Below, piece after piece: positions 34,859 through 46,659 of a stretch of 64,000 nucleotides of DNA. Where the stretch lies: assembly GCA_036936605.1 (NCBI GenBank), contig JAUPFV010000004.1, positions 286,358,009 through 286,422,008 on the forward strand. Reading direction: 5' to 3'. Under the pieces are notes generated by a model. It saw only the letters and a program-made list of their open reading frames with translations, ran no database searches and was not told the DNA's origin. Made by a program: the position numbers and the translations under genes. The stretch's first letter is position 1, and every line of letters starts with the position of its first letter. The stretch is from Limnanthes douglasii subsp. nivea. Lineage: Eukaryota; Streptophyta; Magnoliopsida; Brassicales; Limnanthaceae.

Positions 34859-37800
34859 ATGGCAAGTCAGACTCTTTACTCTTCAAACCCATTCTCCACA
34901 CCACGCTGTGTCTTCAAAGGTAACATTATACTAAGTGTTTATCTTTGTCAGTACAACTTACTACTATCTGTACTGTAGTATTACTATCAACTTTCAAGTT
35001 TAAAATTCTTTGCAACGACTGATTAGTAGTTACATGAGCAAGGAACTGAAGCTTTTCCATCGTGATCCTATATGTTGAGGTATAAACTTAAGATCCAAAA
35101 TAAACGAGTGTATATAATTGTAGCTTAACCTAAACTAGCAATAGGCTTTTGGGAGTGTCACCCAAAGACCAAATCCGGGCCAATAAGTCCACAGGCAGAC
35201 AATATCTTGCTAGTCCGCGAGGTCTGTATACTCATCAACAACCGGTATAGAGCCATAAAATGGCTTAACCGCCGAAAAAAGTTCGGAGCCGCAAATGGCT
35301 TATATGCCGAATTTAGTGTACACTCACCAACATCCTAGAGTTTTTTATATCCTTTTAGTTTTGCAAGTACTGATTTTGGTGACATAAAATATTATTGTCT
35401 AATCGTGTACTAGTACATTATGCATACATGAACCAACATTTTAGCCCATATACATTCCAACAACTGGCTTATCATACTTTTAGGTTCAGCTGAGAAGCAA
35501 TTTGGTTGTTTTCGGATAAAGAGTAAGTGGACGAATAAAAGATTTTCAACCGGCTATCAACTAAGAGCAACAGCCGCACTGCATTCTGATTCCAAGCCAG
35601 TAACCGAGATTCCTCGTCAGTGGTACAATCTAATTGCTGACCTTTCAGTAAAACCTCCTCCTCCATTGCATCCACAAACTTTCAAACCAATCAAACACGA
35701 AGATCTGTCTCCGCTCTTTCCCGACGAGCTAATCAAACAAGAGACGAGTAGCGACAGGTTCATAGATATCCCGCAAGAAGTTCGTGATATTTACAGTCTA
35801 TGGCGCCCAACTCCGCTTATCAGGTCGCCAACCAGACAGACGTTGTTCTATCTTTTTTTGGTTTGATTTATGTTTTCTGGTTTAAGACTTATGTTTTGAT
35901 TATATTGATTTTAGAGCTAAGAGGTTGGAGAAACTTCTTGGTACGCCAGCGAGAATTTATTACAAGTATGAAGGTGGTAGCCCGGCGGGGTCACACAAAC
36001 CGAACACAGCGGTGCCACAAGCTTATTATAATGCCAAGCAAGGTGTTAAGAGTATTGTGACAGAAACAGGCGCTGGCCAGTGGGGCTGTTCAATGGCCTT
36101 TGCTAGTAGCTTATTCGGCCTCGACTGCGAGGTAATATAACTTCATTTGTCTTTATATCGAACCATTGTCTATTAGAAGAGTTGACTCAGAAATATATTT
36201 GCGTCGATGTCATAAATAGAGGCTTGTAGTTAGCCATTTGAAGCTTCGCAGTTTATATGATTTAGACTCGATTGGACTTTTTATTCTACAATGATGTGTT
36301 TGATTGTGTTTATGGCTACTTAGTCGTGAGATTAAATAATCATATCTGGTGTTTGATGGTGTGAACACAAGACTGATAAATCGTAGACAAAATTTAAGAC
36401 CTGTTAGTTAGATAGGGACTGTGACCAGATTGGATTGCTTTGGACTATTCTTAGTCGCATCGCGTATTTCCTGTGTTTGAACGTGTGATCAAATAGTCCA
36501 ATCCCGACTTAACGTTTTTTTAGTGTTTGTAGTAATTAGTCGCGTAATTAATAGTCCAATCTCTTCTCTATGTTTGGTGGTGTTTAGGGATTTGGAGATT
36601 TAATGTATTACATCAAGACTCCAATTTTTACATGATGATTGAAACTTGTTTGTAGGTGTGGCAAGTTCGCACTTCTTACGATCATAAACCATACAGAAAA
36701 CTGATGATGGAAACTTGGGGAGCAAAGGTGCATCCATCACCGTCAACTTTAACAGAAGCAGGTAGAAATATCCTTAAAACCGATCCGTCAAGCCCCGGGA
36801 GTTTAGGAATTGCTATTTCAGAAGCCGTAGAGGTTGCAGCCACGAACGAGCATACTAAATACTGCTTAGGAAGTGTTTTAAATCATGTTTTGCTACACCA
36901 AACTGTTATTGGAGAGGAGTGCATAAGCCAAATGGAAGCTATTGGTGAAACTCCCGATTTAATCATCGGCTGTACCGGCGGCGGATCTAACTTTGCAGGG
37001 CTAACGTTTCCGTTTATTAGGGAGAAGATTAAAGGGAAAATAAATCCTGTTATTCGAGCTGTTGAACCTGCAGCTTGTCCTTCGTTAACAAAAGGCGTGT
37101 ATGCGTATGATTATGGGGATACAGCGGGGTTGACTCCGCTAATGAAAATGCACACGCTCGGGCATGACTTCATTCCTGACCCTATTCATGCTGGTAAAAT
37201 ATTATTAGTCTCAGTAACTTTTTTGTTATTTGGTTCATTTGTATTTCTTATAGTCGGAGACCGTCACGCTACCAGTCAGATATCTCACGTCGCATAGTTA
37301 TATTGACAAAAATCACATGTTGAAGACATTCCTATTCAAATGATGTGGTATATGCACGAGTAGCGGAAACAGCCCCCTCCGCCACACAACGGCTCCCACA
37401 TATTGGTGTCTCACTTCCTATACAACCTACCATGATCAGATGATGTTTGATACATTAAGACCCCCTCCGCTACAGTCCCACATATATCACAATTAAAATC
37501 TCTCACAATAAAAGTTGTTTCTTTGCCATTCATGCTACTATAACCGGATGATGTACTGCAGGGGGTTTACGGTACCACGGTATGGCACCGTTGATCTCAC
37601 ACGTCTTTGAGTTGGGTTTCATGGAAGCAATCTCGATTCCACAGACCGAAAGCTTTCAAGGTAGCATTCTGTTAACAAAAAGAAATAGTTGTTTGTTATT
37701 GTATTAAGGACTAGTACTGATGAAGTTGTATATAACTTATTACAGGTGCGATACAATTTGCTAGGACAGAAGGAATCATACCAGCACCGGAACCAACTCA

Positions 37801-38002
37801 TGCGATCGCTGCAACCATTAGAGAAGCTCTTCGTTGCAAAGAGACTGGAGAAGCAAAGGTGATTCTGATGGCAATGTGTGGGCACGGCCATTTCGACTTG
37901 GCAGCTTATGACAACTACTTGAGAGGAAACTTGGTCGACTTGTCGTTTGACGACGACAAGATAAGAGAATCACTGGCTAAACTTCCCAAACTGGTAGCTT
38001 GA
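34859..38002 (+). CDS. TSBtype2: Tryptophan synthase beta chain, type 2
   Basis: Six exons (34859-34919, 35484-35823, 35915-36131, 36656-37193, 37562-37660, 37746-38002) join in phase to 1512 nt, 503 residues. The family makes L-tryptophan from indole and serine with pyridoxal phosphate. [13 protein letters not shown] (about residues 155-166) contains the Schiff-base lysine K162. GCTGGGSN near residues 312-318 is the phosphate-binding loop. ETGAGQWG and [11 protein letters not shown] near the end are also diagnostic. [17 protein letters not shown] and the long N-terminal region identify the TrpB2-like branch, found in plants beside the usual type 1 and thought not to depend on an alpha subunit. 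The first 55 or so residues are Ser/Arg-rich and may be a targeting peptide. No lesions seen. Confidence 0.94.
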
Positions 38003-38232
38003 GTTAGAAGTCATGATCCACACATTATTATGTGGAGTGTAGCAATTGAATGTTTTTGTTGGGATTTGTTTGGCTTGATATCCCTATTTGTCATAGAGAC
38101 ACACCACTTGTGTTATAATATGGACCTACTTTTTGTTCTATACTATGTGTTGTAGTAATTTGTAAATTAATGATTATGTCTATACTTCCAAACAACATTA
38201 ATTGGTCTATGATGTCCGCTACTTGTTTTTTG

Positions 38233-38236
<4 letters not shown>

Positions 38237-38266
<30 letters not shown>
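38237..38266. repeat. (TA)15 microsatellite
   Basis: An uninterrupted run of 15 TA units downstream of the tryptophan synthase gene. Confidence 0.95.
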
Positions 38267-38270
<4 letters not shown>

Positions 38271-38465
38271 TTTAAAGGTTTTTAACTTTTACCCTCATAT
38301 AAAGAGAGGGACTCTTCTATAAGTTTCAATATTTACCAAATAAGATGTTAATTCATATTTGTTATAAGCACCTAGCAAAATACTTTAGTACATCTCTTCT
38401 TTCTAAATACAATCTTTTCTAACAAAAATAAGTATTCTCTAATACTGCTAATTAGCATAGAGATA

Positions 38466-38774
38466 GACATCTAAGGGAGAGAACAAAAATGGATTTTGGA
38501 TTTATTTTGGTATTGCAGGAGAAACAGCTGCTCTCCAAACGGTATGAAAGCTCTTACAAATGCATATAAGGTATAATCCAAAATGAAAATATAACCGACA
38601 TAAGCTATGGTAAGTTAACAGAAACAAGAGAAAACAAAGTATAAAGGTTAAATTAAATATTTTCAAAATAATTAGAATTAAAATGACAAAGAATTTTTAT
38701 TATATCTTAAAAGGAAATAGGCATCTAAGAGGGGACCAAAATGGATTATAGATTTATTTTGGTATTGTAGTGGA
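38466..38774. repeat. Dispersed 55-bp direct repeat
   Basis: 38,466-38,520 and 38,720-38,774 are similar copies of about 55 bp containing catctaag, caaaaatgga and ggatttattttggtattg. The intervening DNA is AT-rich. This could be an old tandem duplication with a diverged spacer. Confidence 0.75.
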
Positions 38775-39254
38775 AATAATCCAATTTATTATATAAAACA
38801 ATATTTACATAATAAAAAAATTGATATTCTTTACAAAAAAATAAAATATATAGTTTTAGTATTACTTTGTCTTTTCATACTTGGTATACTGTATATATTT
38901 TAAAACTCCGAAATAATCGAGACATATGATCATGAGATGAAGCTTTAATTTTTGGAGTGGTACGTGAGATGTTCTCATGTCCGGATCATAAATGATGTAC
39001 TCTATCATTTTAGGAGATGTAGAAGAACCAACTTCTTCCGTCTGCGTCATTTGCTTGAACCGTCTAGCATGTTTCCCACTTACAAAACTTACTTAGTTTT
39101 TCTAATAAACGTGGTATCCATGTGTTATAAAACATAATAAATCTAAAGTGGGAAACATAGTGCATACAAGTTTGTTATGGATTCGCAAGTCAAATATTAA
39201 CTATGTTTCACAATTCAAATTGTGTACTCTTAGTTTAACATGTTTTACAACTTA

Positions 39255-39341
39255 ATTTATATCATGTTTAAAACATTGATAAAACTTAATATGTCTATAA
39301 TTTATATCATGTTTAAAACATTGATGAAACTTAGTATGTCT
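39255..39341. repeat. 45-bp tandem repeat, two copies
   Basis: Two adjacent copies with period 45 begin atttatatcatgtttaaaac at 39,255 and 39,300, with two or three differences. Confidence 0.85.
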
Positions 39342-39746
39342 AACACCGGACTTGCAAAACATTTGCAAACTTAACTATATCATGTTTCGCAACTTATATA
39401 TATCGCGTTTTTCAAGTTTGTTAAAAATAAATATTAATTAAGCATTTCGACATGTCCTTTGTGAATTCCTTCATGTTTTCCCCCGCTGAATCTCATTAAT
39501 TTCTACGCTAGTTCCTTGGAAAATAATAATACGAAGCTATAAACTTTTTTTAGCTCGATTCCAACCTGATTTGATAACTGAAATCACTCGTATATGTCAC
39601 CTAAAACTTATTTCTCAAATAAACAATATTAATCTATCTTTAAAGGTGTCTAAGAGAAACCCAAATATTATTTAATTTTTTTTTTATATAAAAAAACTTT
39701 TAAAAGGAAATAAAGTACAAAGATATAAAATAAATAACTTATAACT

Positions 39747-40124
39747 TGATGAGTTCGGTAATTTCGGTCACCATACCTAAACAAATTCACTTATCCGAAT
39801 AGGGGCAATTCGGATCATATCACACCACTAAAAATCCGAACAGGACAAATGTATTAACATTTGACTAAGCTGGTTGCCAATCAACTTAAAACTAATGGGT
39901 CTTTGAATTCGACCCGATTTCATGACCCAACCCGATAAGCCCATGAGTCAGTAATTAAGGTATGAATACCCCAACCACTCTCATTAATAAGGGTGATCAT
40001 GATTTAGTACTAGTAGACAGCTTAATTATCTCTCTACTCTCCACACTAAACATAAAACACCCCAAAATTATTAAAACATTTTATAAACATTTTACCAGTC
40101 TACCCTCCAAAATAAACCAAACCA
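39747..40124 (+). repeat. 5' LTR of the Gypsy element
   Basis: It starts TGATGAG and ends AAACCA (TG...CA), 378 bp. A TATA-like aaggtatgaatac lies near 39,958, weaker than the intact aaggtataaatac of the 3' LTR. Confidence 0.92.
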
Positions 40125-40127
40125 AAT

Positions 40128-40145
40128 TGGTGACCACAGTGGGAG
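40128..40145 (+). other. Candidate primer-binding site
   Basis: TGGTGACCACAGTGGGAG starts three bases after the LTR end. The TGG start pairs with a tRNA CCA end, as expected. I cannot say which tRNA primes from this alone. Confidence 0.6.
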
Positions 40146-40231
40146 GCGACGGTGCTTGAATTTTACATTCAAAACCAGTAAGGAAAACAATTCGGATGGA
40201 TCCGAATGGGTAAAATACTTCATCTCCTGAG

Positions 40232-41640
40232 GTGAAAGCTGCGAAAGAAAATAAAGAATATACCATCGAGGAGCGAGACCAAGTGAGGGCTGAAATAAAG
40301 GCACTAAAAGCCATAAAACAAGCAGAGAAAGGTATCAAAGAGAAATTCGGAGCGTCAGTACTTCATCATACTGACAACCCTGGGGAGAATGAGCCATCCC
40401 TAAAGGCTCGCATCAGTTTAAAGAAAACACACCGGTATAAACTTGTGGAAAGTTCTGGATCTGAATCCTCCATCAGCTCTTCGAATGAGGAAGAGCTTGA
40501 AAAATCCTTGTCTTCAAGCAGTGATGAAGGGAGATCCGGAAAAAAGATGAAGTTAACCAAAAAGAACTCAAAAAGAGGGACCGACATGGTAGGCTCAAAA
40601 GGTACCAGGGAAGAGGGTCATCCCACAAGGATGTTGATCAACTGTTGATCGATCCCTTTGACTTTCAGACCGAACCAGATATTTTTGAAACTCCTAATGA
40701 AGATACTATTTTTAGTCGCAATAAAAATTGGAGGCAGGCACCTTTGTCTGCAAAAATATTGTCTGAACACCTTCCTAAAAGATTTGATAGCTCTAAGATG
40801 GAGAAATATGATGGAAGTCGGGATCCGGACAACCACCTAGAGCAATTCAAGAACTTCATGATGAATTTCGATGACGATGATAAGCTCTTGTGCAGAGCTT
40901 TCTCCCAAACGTTTACGGGGAGTGCTCTTAAATGGTACAACAGCTTGCCTCAGATATGTATTAGAAACTTTGATACATTTTGGGTTGCCTTCCGGAGGAA
41001 GTTTGTTGGGAGTAAAGAACTAAAGGGTAATGTGCATACCATTATCCACTGTGCACAATAACGAAACAAGTATTTGAAAGATTACATAAGTCGCTTTGTG
41101 AATACAAATAACGGAATAAGAGATTGCTTTGAGCAAGTGGCAATTGCTTCTCTTAGACAAGGATTGAATCTTGGGAACTTAGCTGATTTTGTGACCCGGA
41201 AGAAGGCTATGACCTGGGGTGGCTTGTTACACCAAGTGGGAAAACAAATTAATGTGGAAGAAACAAAGAAAACGAGGGTGCACCGTCAGGTGAGGTCCAC
41301 CACCACAACAACTCCTCCAGCCACTAACTAATCCGGTTACAAGGCAAATGAGACCGGACAAGGATCTAACCGGTCCAAGCAAACTCAATCCCACCAATAC
41401 TAGACCTAGAGCCAACAATCCAGAAGTAAGAGGGATCCTTGGGTGCAGCATGAATGGTTCGCTGATTTGAGAGAAAATGTATTTACAATCTATCATAATA
41501 CTAAGGATGAAGTACACTTTCAAAAACCGGAACACTAGTTTCTGCCAATATCACAATGATTAGGCCATAATACTCAAGACTGCACAGCATTGAAACAAGA
41601 ATTCCAAAACCTTATTGCGAGAAGGAAACTGGGGGCGTAC
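40232..41640 (+). pseudogene. Gypsy gag (disrupted)
   Basis: The first frame (40,232-40,648) is a Lys/Glu/Ser-rich leader. A frameshift near 40,640 leads to 40,645-41,061, which carries the retrotransposon gag domain (KMEKYDGSRDPDNHLEQFKN, then ALKWYNSLP, FWVAFRRKF). A TAA at 41,059-41,061 interrupts it and the same frame goes on to TAA 41,329-41,331 (YISRFVN, SLRQGLN, DFVTRKKAM). Near 41,540-41,600 is a broken CQYHND..GHNTQDC knuckle of the kind seen in Tat gag proteins, split by a frame change. At least four lesions make the polyprotein non-functional. Confidence 0.85.
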
Positions 41641-42029
41641 GTTATAATATGAAGTGGAAACAGATCTGACAATGCTCCTCGGATGGGTTCTTCGAACAAT
41701 CCTGGAACATCTGCTCAAGAGAGTGCAATGGTGATCCTTGAAAGGTTCGATGTAGACTCTGAGTATCTGGATCCAGATCCAACTCAGAATAAGGTGGGGG
41801 TGATAAAATACAAAACTAAGACAGTATCCGGACTGATCAGCTTCTTCGAATCATTAACTATCTTCGGAGGAGATACTGTAACTGCACCTACGCCTTCATC
41901 AAATAAGAGGTATGTCCATAATTTGGCTACCCAGTTGGAGGGTGGAATGTCTTCCCATCAATGCTAGTCCCAATTCCTGTTCAAAATCTTTGATGAAGAT
42001 GACTTAAGGGATATTGTTGGGCTCACAAG

Positions 42030-43485
42030 GATGTGGTGGTCATAGGAGCTTCTATAGGGGGGAATGAGATACGCCAAATTCTGATTGACACGGGCAGTTC
42101 AGCAAACATCTTATTTTTAAGCTCCTATAAATAGATAAGGAATTCAGGTGTTATTCAACGTTCGAACAGAACCATTGTGGGCTGCACATGGAGCTCTATG
42201 GATGTAATTGGAGAATTTGAAGAAGAAGTGTTGTTAGGCAAGGGACCCTTTAAAAAGATGGTAAAAGTACTATTTGTTGTGGTAGATTGCCCCACATCGT
42301 ACAACGCAATTTTTGGAAGGTCTTGGCTTTCCGGAATGCATGTTGTGGCATCAACAATCCATCAGTGTTTAAAGTATGAGGTTCAAGGATAAGTAGGCAT
42401 TGTCCGGAGTAGTCATAAGATAGTCAGGGAATGCTATGCAACAGCTCTTGCTCCTAAGACATTAGAGGCAGTTCAAATTAATAAAGATTAGCAGTTACTG
42501 GAGCCTTAGACTGAGGAAGGTGAGATTGATGACCCCAGGGAGGCTCACAGTGTCATAATACCCATTGAAGAAGTTGAAATACATTCCCTTGCAGATGGTA
42601 AGAACGTCAAGATTGATTCCAAGTTGGCACCAGAATTGAAGAAGAAAGTGTTATCTTTTTTGCTGAATAATCAACATGTGTTTTCATGGTGCAATAATGA
42701 TGTATCCGGAGTACCAGCAGATGTTATTTCACATAAGTTGTCTATCCTGAGTGATGTTGCACCTATTGTACAAAAAAGAAGAGCTTTTTCCAAGGAAAAA
42801 ATAGACGTGATAGTTCAAGAGGTTGATCGGTTGACTAAGATGGGACATATTAAAGAGTCCCAATATCCTTTATGGACTGATAATCCGGTGTTAGTCAAGA
42901 AAAAGAATGACAAATGGCGTATGTGTATTGATTTCACTGACCTCAATAGGGCTTGCCCTAAGGATCTCTATCATGTTCCATGAATAGATCAGTTGGTGGA
43001 TTCTACATCTGGAAATAAATTTGTGTCCTTTATCAAAAGCTTTTTCGGGGTATTATCAGATACAAGTAGATCTGAAGGATCAAGATCACACCACTTTCAT
43101 GACAGATAGAGGTCTCCACTGTTACAAGGTGATGCCCTTCGGATTGAAAAATACTGGGGCTACTTATCAGAGGCTAGTGAACCAAACATTTGCTAATCAG
43201 ATCGGCATAAACATGGAAGTATACATAGATGACATGATGGTTAAAATCTTGGAAGAGGATTTGCACATAACTGACCTTCGACAAACGTTTACCAACTTAG
43301 AGCCTGTGAATTTGAAGTTAAATCCAGAGAAATGTTTGTTTGGGGTCCGATCTGGGAAATTTTCGGGCTACATAATAAGTGAGAAAGGTATCCAGCCTGA
43401 TCCGGATCAGCTCAATGCCTTATTGAAGATGGATTCACCTCAAAATATTAAAGAAGTTCAAAGGCTCACCGGTTGGCTGCTTTAA
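42030..43485 (+). pseudogene. Gypsy protease and reverse transcriptase (disrupted)
   Basis: The aspartic protease active site IDTGSSA is intact at 42,084-42,104, and YNAIFGRSWL near 42,300 is the protease C-terminal block. Stops follow at about 42,390 and 42,490. Reverse transcriptase starts with the open frame 42,624-42,983: FSKEKIDVIVQEVDRL, KWRMCIDFTDLNRACPKD. A stop at 42,981-42,983 and a frame change lead to 43,021-43,485, with FSGYYQIQVDLKDQ, VMPFGLKNTGATYQ and the catalytic YIDDM box at 43,222-43,236. Catalytic aspartates remain, but no single frame covers the enzyme. Confidence 0.88.
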
Positions 43486-43660
43486 ATAGATTTATTTCAA
43501 GGTCATCGGACAAGTGTGTTCTTTTTTCCAAATATTGAAAAATGCTAAAGAATTCAATTGGTCATCACAGTGTGACCAAGTATTTATTAAAATAAAGAAA
43601 CATTTGTCCTCACCCCAGAATCTTTTCAAACCCATTCAATGAGAAAGGCTTTATGTATAC

Positions 43661-44707
43661 ATGGCTGTATCAGGATGTGCTATAAATGCTACCCTAGTAA
43701 GGGAAGTGGACAATTACCCTCGTCCGATGTATTACATTAGTAAAAGTTTGCTAGATGCTGAAATAAGATATTTGAGATTGGAAAAATTGGCATTGGCTTT
43801 AGTAATTACAACAAGAAATATGAGCCCGTGTTTTCAAGCTCATTCTATTATTGCCCGAACGTCTTTCCTGCTGAAAAATATTCTTCAAAAGGCAGATGTG
43901 TCAAGCAGAATGACCAAGTGGTCAGTGGAATTGGGTGATTACGATATCGATTTCGCCCCTCCAACAACTATTAAATCTCAATCAGTGGTTGACTTCTTGA
44001 TAGAATTTCATACCGATATATCTTCTGGACAAGATTCATAAAATAAATCCAAGAAGGAATGGGTGGTCCGAACTGATGGTGGATCAAGCACTATCGGATG
44101 TGGAGCTGGAATTTGCTTAACCTCTCCATATGGTGATAAAATGTATCAAGCTATATGCTTTGTATTCAGGGCCTCTAACAATGAGTCTGAATACGAGGCA
44201 ATTATAGCCGGTCTTAAGTTAGCTCTCCTCTGTAGAGCTAAAAGAGTTCGGCTAATGAGTGACTCTCAATTGCTCATCCACCATGCCCAAGGACAGTATG
44301 AGGCCAAGAAAGAACATCTGGTTAAGTACTTGCTCGTCTTGAAAGAAGTGGCAGCAAACTTCAAAAGTATTCACTATGAGCATATTCCTAGATCAGATAA
44401 TACATTGGCAGACTCTCTAGCAACTATAGCATACTCCAAATCCTACCCTTGGATTCTCGTACAGGAATTTCCATCCATACAGTTAAATCAAAAGAAAGAA
44501 GATGAAGAAAATATGAGTATACTTGTAATCCAACCCAAAGACAAGAGATACACACTCCTTCAATACATTTCTGATGGAATGCTGCATTCAGATAAAGAAG
44601 TGGCAAAAAAGATTAAATACAAAGCTCGTTGTTTTCTGATAATAAGAGAAGTTCTCTACAAAAAAAAATTCAGCAGGCCTCTCCTATGCTATTTAGGGTT
44701 TGAATAA
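43661..44707 (+). pseudogene. Gypsy tandem RNase H domains
   Basis: 43,661-44,041 is the reverse-transcriptase-linked RNase H region (YYISKSLLDAEIRYLRLEKL, TKWSVELGDYDIDF, VVDFLIEF). It ends at a stop, and a second domain begins at once in 44,063-44,707: RTDGGSSTIGCGAGICL carries the first Asp, NESEYEAIIAGLKLAL the Glu, LMSDSQLLIHHAQGQYEAK the next Asp, and SDNTLADSLAT the last. That is a complete D-E-D-D set of an archaeal/plant-type RNase H. Possession of both domains is characteristic of Tat-lineage Gypsy elements. The second domain is the best-preserved coding part of the element. Confidence 0.85.
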
Positions 44708-44715
44708 TCCCAAGT

Positions 44716-46190
44716 TGTCTTGCCCAAACTACACGATGGGGAAGGCTCAGCATATTGTGGATACAGGGCATTGACCTGAAGAGTCTTGTTGGCCGGCAAC
44801 TACTGGCCAACTATAATGGCAGATGCTAAAGAGATGGTGAAAAAATGTGATCCATGTTAAAAGTAAGGGAATGAAATTCATGTGCTAGTAGTACCTATGG
44901 AGTCTAATTCTGAGCCAATACCTTTTGCTAGATGGGGGATAGATTTAGTTGGACCCCTTCCGATGGCATCCGGGGGATGCAGAACTATCATAGCCGCCAT
45001 TGAATATTTCTCTAAATGGATAGAGGCAACTCTTTTGGTTGGAACCACATCAAAAGCTGTTATCAAGTTCATCATATCCAATATATGCTGTAGGTTTGGA
45101 GTTCCCCATAAAATGACTACACACAATAGGCCACAGTTTGATAACAAAGACATGGAAGCTTTCTGTACTTTTAGAGGCATTCAATATTGTTTTTCCTCTC
45201 CTTTCCACCCTCAAGAAAATGGCCAAGTTGAGGTTGCAAATAGAACTATATTGTCCGGATTAAAGAAGAATTTGGAGGGAGCTTCGGAAAAATGGCCAAG
45301 CTATTTACAAGAAGTATTGTGGGCCTACCGAACAACTCCTCGGGCTGACACACAAGAATATCATTTTGCCTTGATATATGGGATGGATGCAATTACTCTC
45401 ATATAGCCTACTTTACCATCATAGAGGGTCCATAACTAGTGAGGATAATTATCGCCTGAGGGTAGGCTTGTAATTTGTTTGGTGTTTTGCGGAAGTATGC
45501 GGGTGTTTAATATTTAGAAAAGAGTCTAAAGGGAGAATTAAGAAGCCTGGTTGTATTTAATTTTCATTACCCACATTTAATGCAGGTGGTTGGGTATTTA
45601 TACCCTTACGTTTGGGCCCTTATGGGCTTTCGGGTAATGTTCAATGGACCCGGGTCATGTATAAAGACCCATGAGCTCTAAGTAGGAGAGCAAGTAGCTT
45701 AGTCAAGAAGTGTTTAGGTTTTTTAGTACTTTTGTCATAGTTCGAACAGTCCCATTAGCTAAGTGTTCGAAGTGGTCTGTCCGGTCCGAAGGGCTAGGTC
45801 CGATCTGTCCTTGTCCGGGGAGTGAGCAGAATTCGGACTTATCAATAACTATTCTAAACAGGCTAATGATGCAACAATTAGGAATCATCTGGACTTAATA
45901 GAGGAGAAAGAGTTAAAGCACATTTGAGAACAACACACTAACAAGGTCTGATGAGGAGCAGATTTTCTTCCAAAGTCAAAAGAAGATATTTTCAAACGAG
46001 AGATAAGGTTTTAAGGAAAGTCTTCTTATATACTAAGGAAAAGTAGTTTGGTAAATTGGCTCCGAACTGGGAAGGCCTTTATGTGGTCTGTGAAAAGATC
46101 AAATCGGGGCCATATAGACTTTAAGGCAAAGAAGGGAGAGCTTTAAGATCAAATCGGGGCCATGGAATGTTGAGCATCTCAGGTTATATT
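44716..46190 (+). pseudogene. Gypsy integrase, degenerate and interrupted by an insertion
   Basis: The zinc-binding HHCC part (44,716-44,870) is damaged: the second Cys region reads KKCDPC followed by a stop. The core runs 44,882-45,406 with WGIDLVGPLP (first Asp) and FHPQENGQVEVANR (the Glu). The second catalytic Asp of the DNG motif is replaced by His (CAC at 45,122-45,124, reading HNR). The C-terminal part is split by a 408-bp insertion at 45,437-45,844 and resumes at 45,850 with ANDATIRNHLDLIEE and a GPY/F-type module near 46,060-46,130 (LAPNWEGLYVV). The missing Asp alone would abolish activity. Confidence 0.85.
45437..45844. mobile_element. 408-bp insertion in the Gypsy integrase, probable solo LTR or small LTR element
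   Basis: Exact 5-bp duplications ATAAC flank it (45,432-45,436 and 45,845-45,849). The integrase reading is in register across the two sides once the insert and one duplication are ignored. The insert starts TAGTGAGG and ends TTATCA. It holds a TATA-like gggtatttataccc near 45,595. Size, 5-bp duplication and promoter-like interior suit a solo LTR with a decayed 5' TG terminus. It has no coding capacity. Confidence 0.75.
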
Positions 46191-46659
46191 TAGAATAAAG
46201 TTTTTCTGTAAATATTTACTTGTTAAATACCAATGTATATATTAGGGGGCATACTCTTTCCTACCCTGGTGGCGTGGGGAAGTTTTAATTAGGTGTCTGA
46301 ATTTTTTCAATAATACACGATGCCTTCTTTAAAAGTCTGGTGTGACTTTACTTCAATTCAATTCAAGTATAAATTACTTATTCAACACCCCTGACTCTCG
46401 AGTTTTCTTGAGTAGATCAGATATGCTTAATGATTGGTCATAACTATTAAACATATGTGGTCAGAGATATAAAATACTCTCAATTCAATACTTCTGATAT
46501 TATAGGGGCTAGCCATGAAAGATTTAAAACAACGTATTAAACAAAAAGAGAATTGGATAAATTAAACCTGATCAGACTCGAACCGAACAGTAGTACAAAA
46601 AATGCCTTGGCCATCAAAGGACTTTAGTTTTTCAAAAGCAAAAATTACACAATAAATCC
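46191..46659. other. Gypsy non-coding spacer
   Basis: This lies between the integrase end and the end of the antisense gene. No ORF or motif is recognised. Confidence 0.5.

Larger units (their letters stand above)
38003..39746. other. Intergenic, small repeats only
   Basis: No gene is recognised between the tryptophan synthase stop codon and the Gypsy 5' LTR. The first 200 bases are probably 3' untranslated region. Small repeats in this interval are listed separately. Confidence 0.55.
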
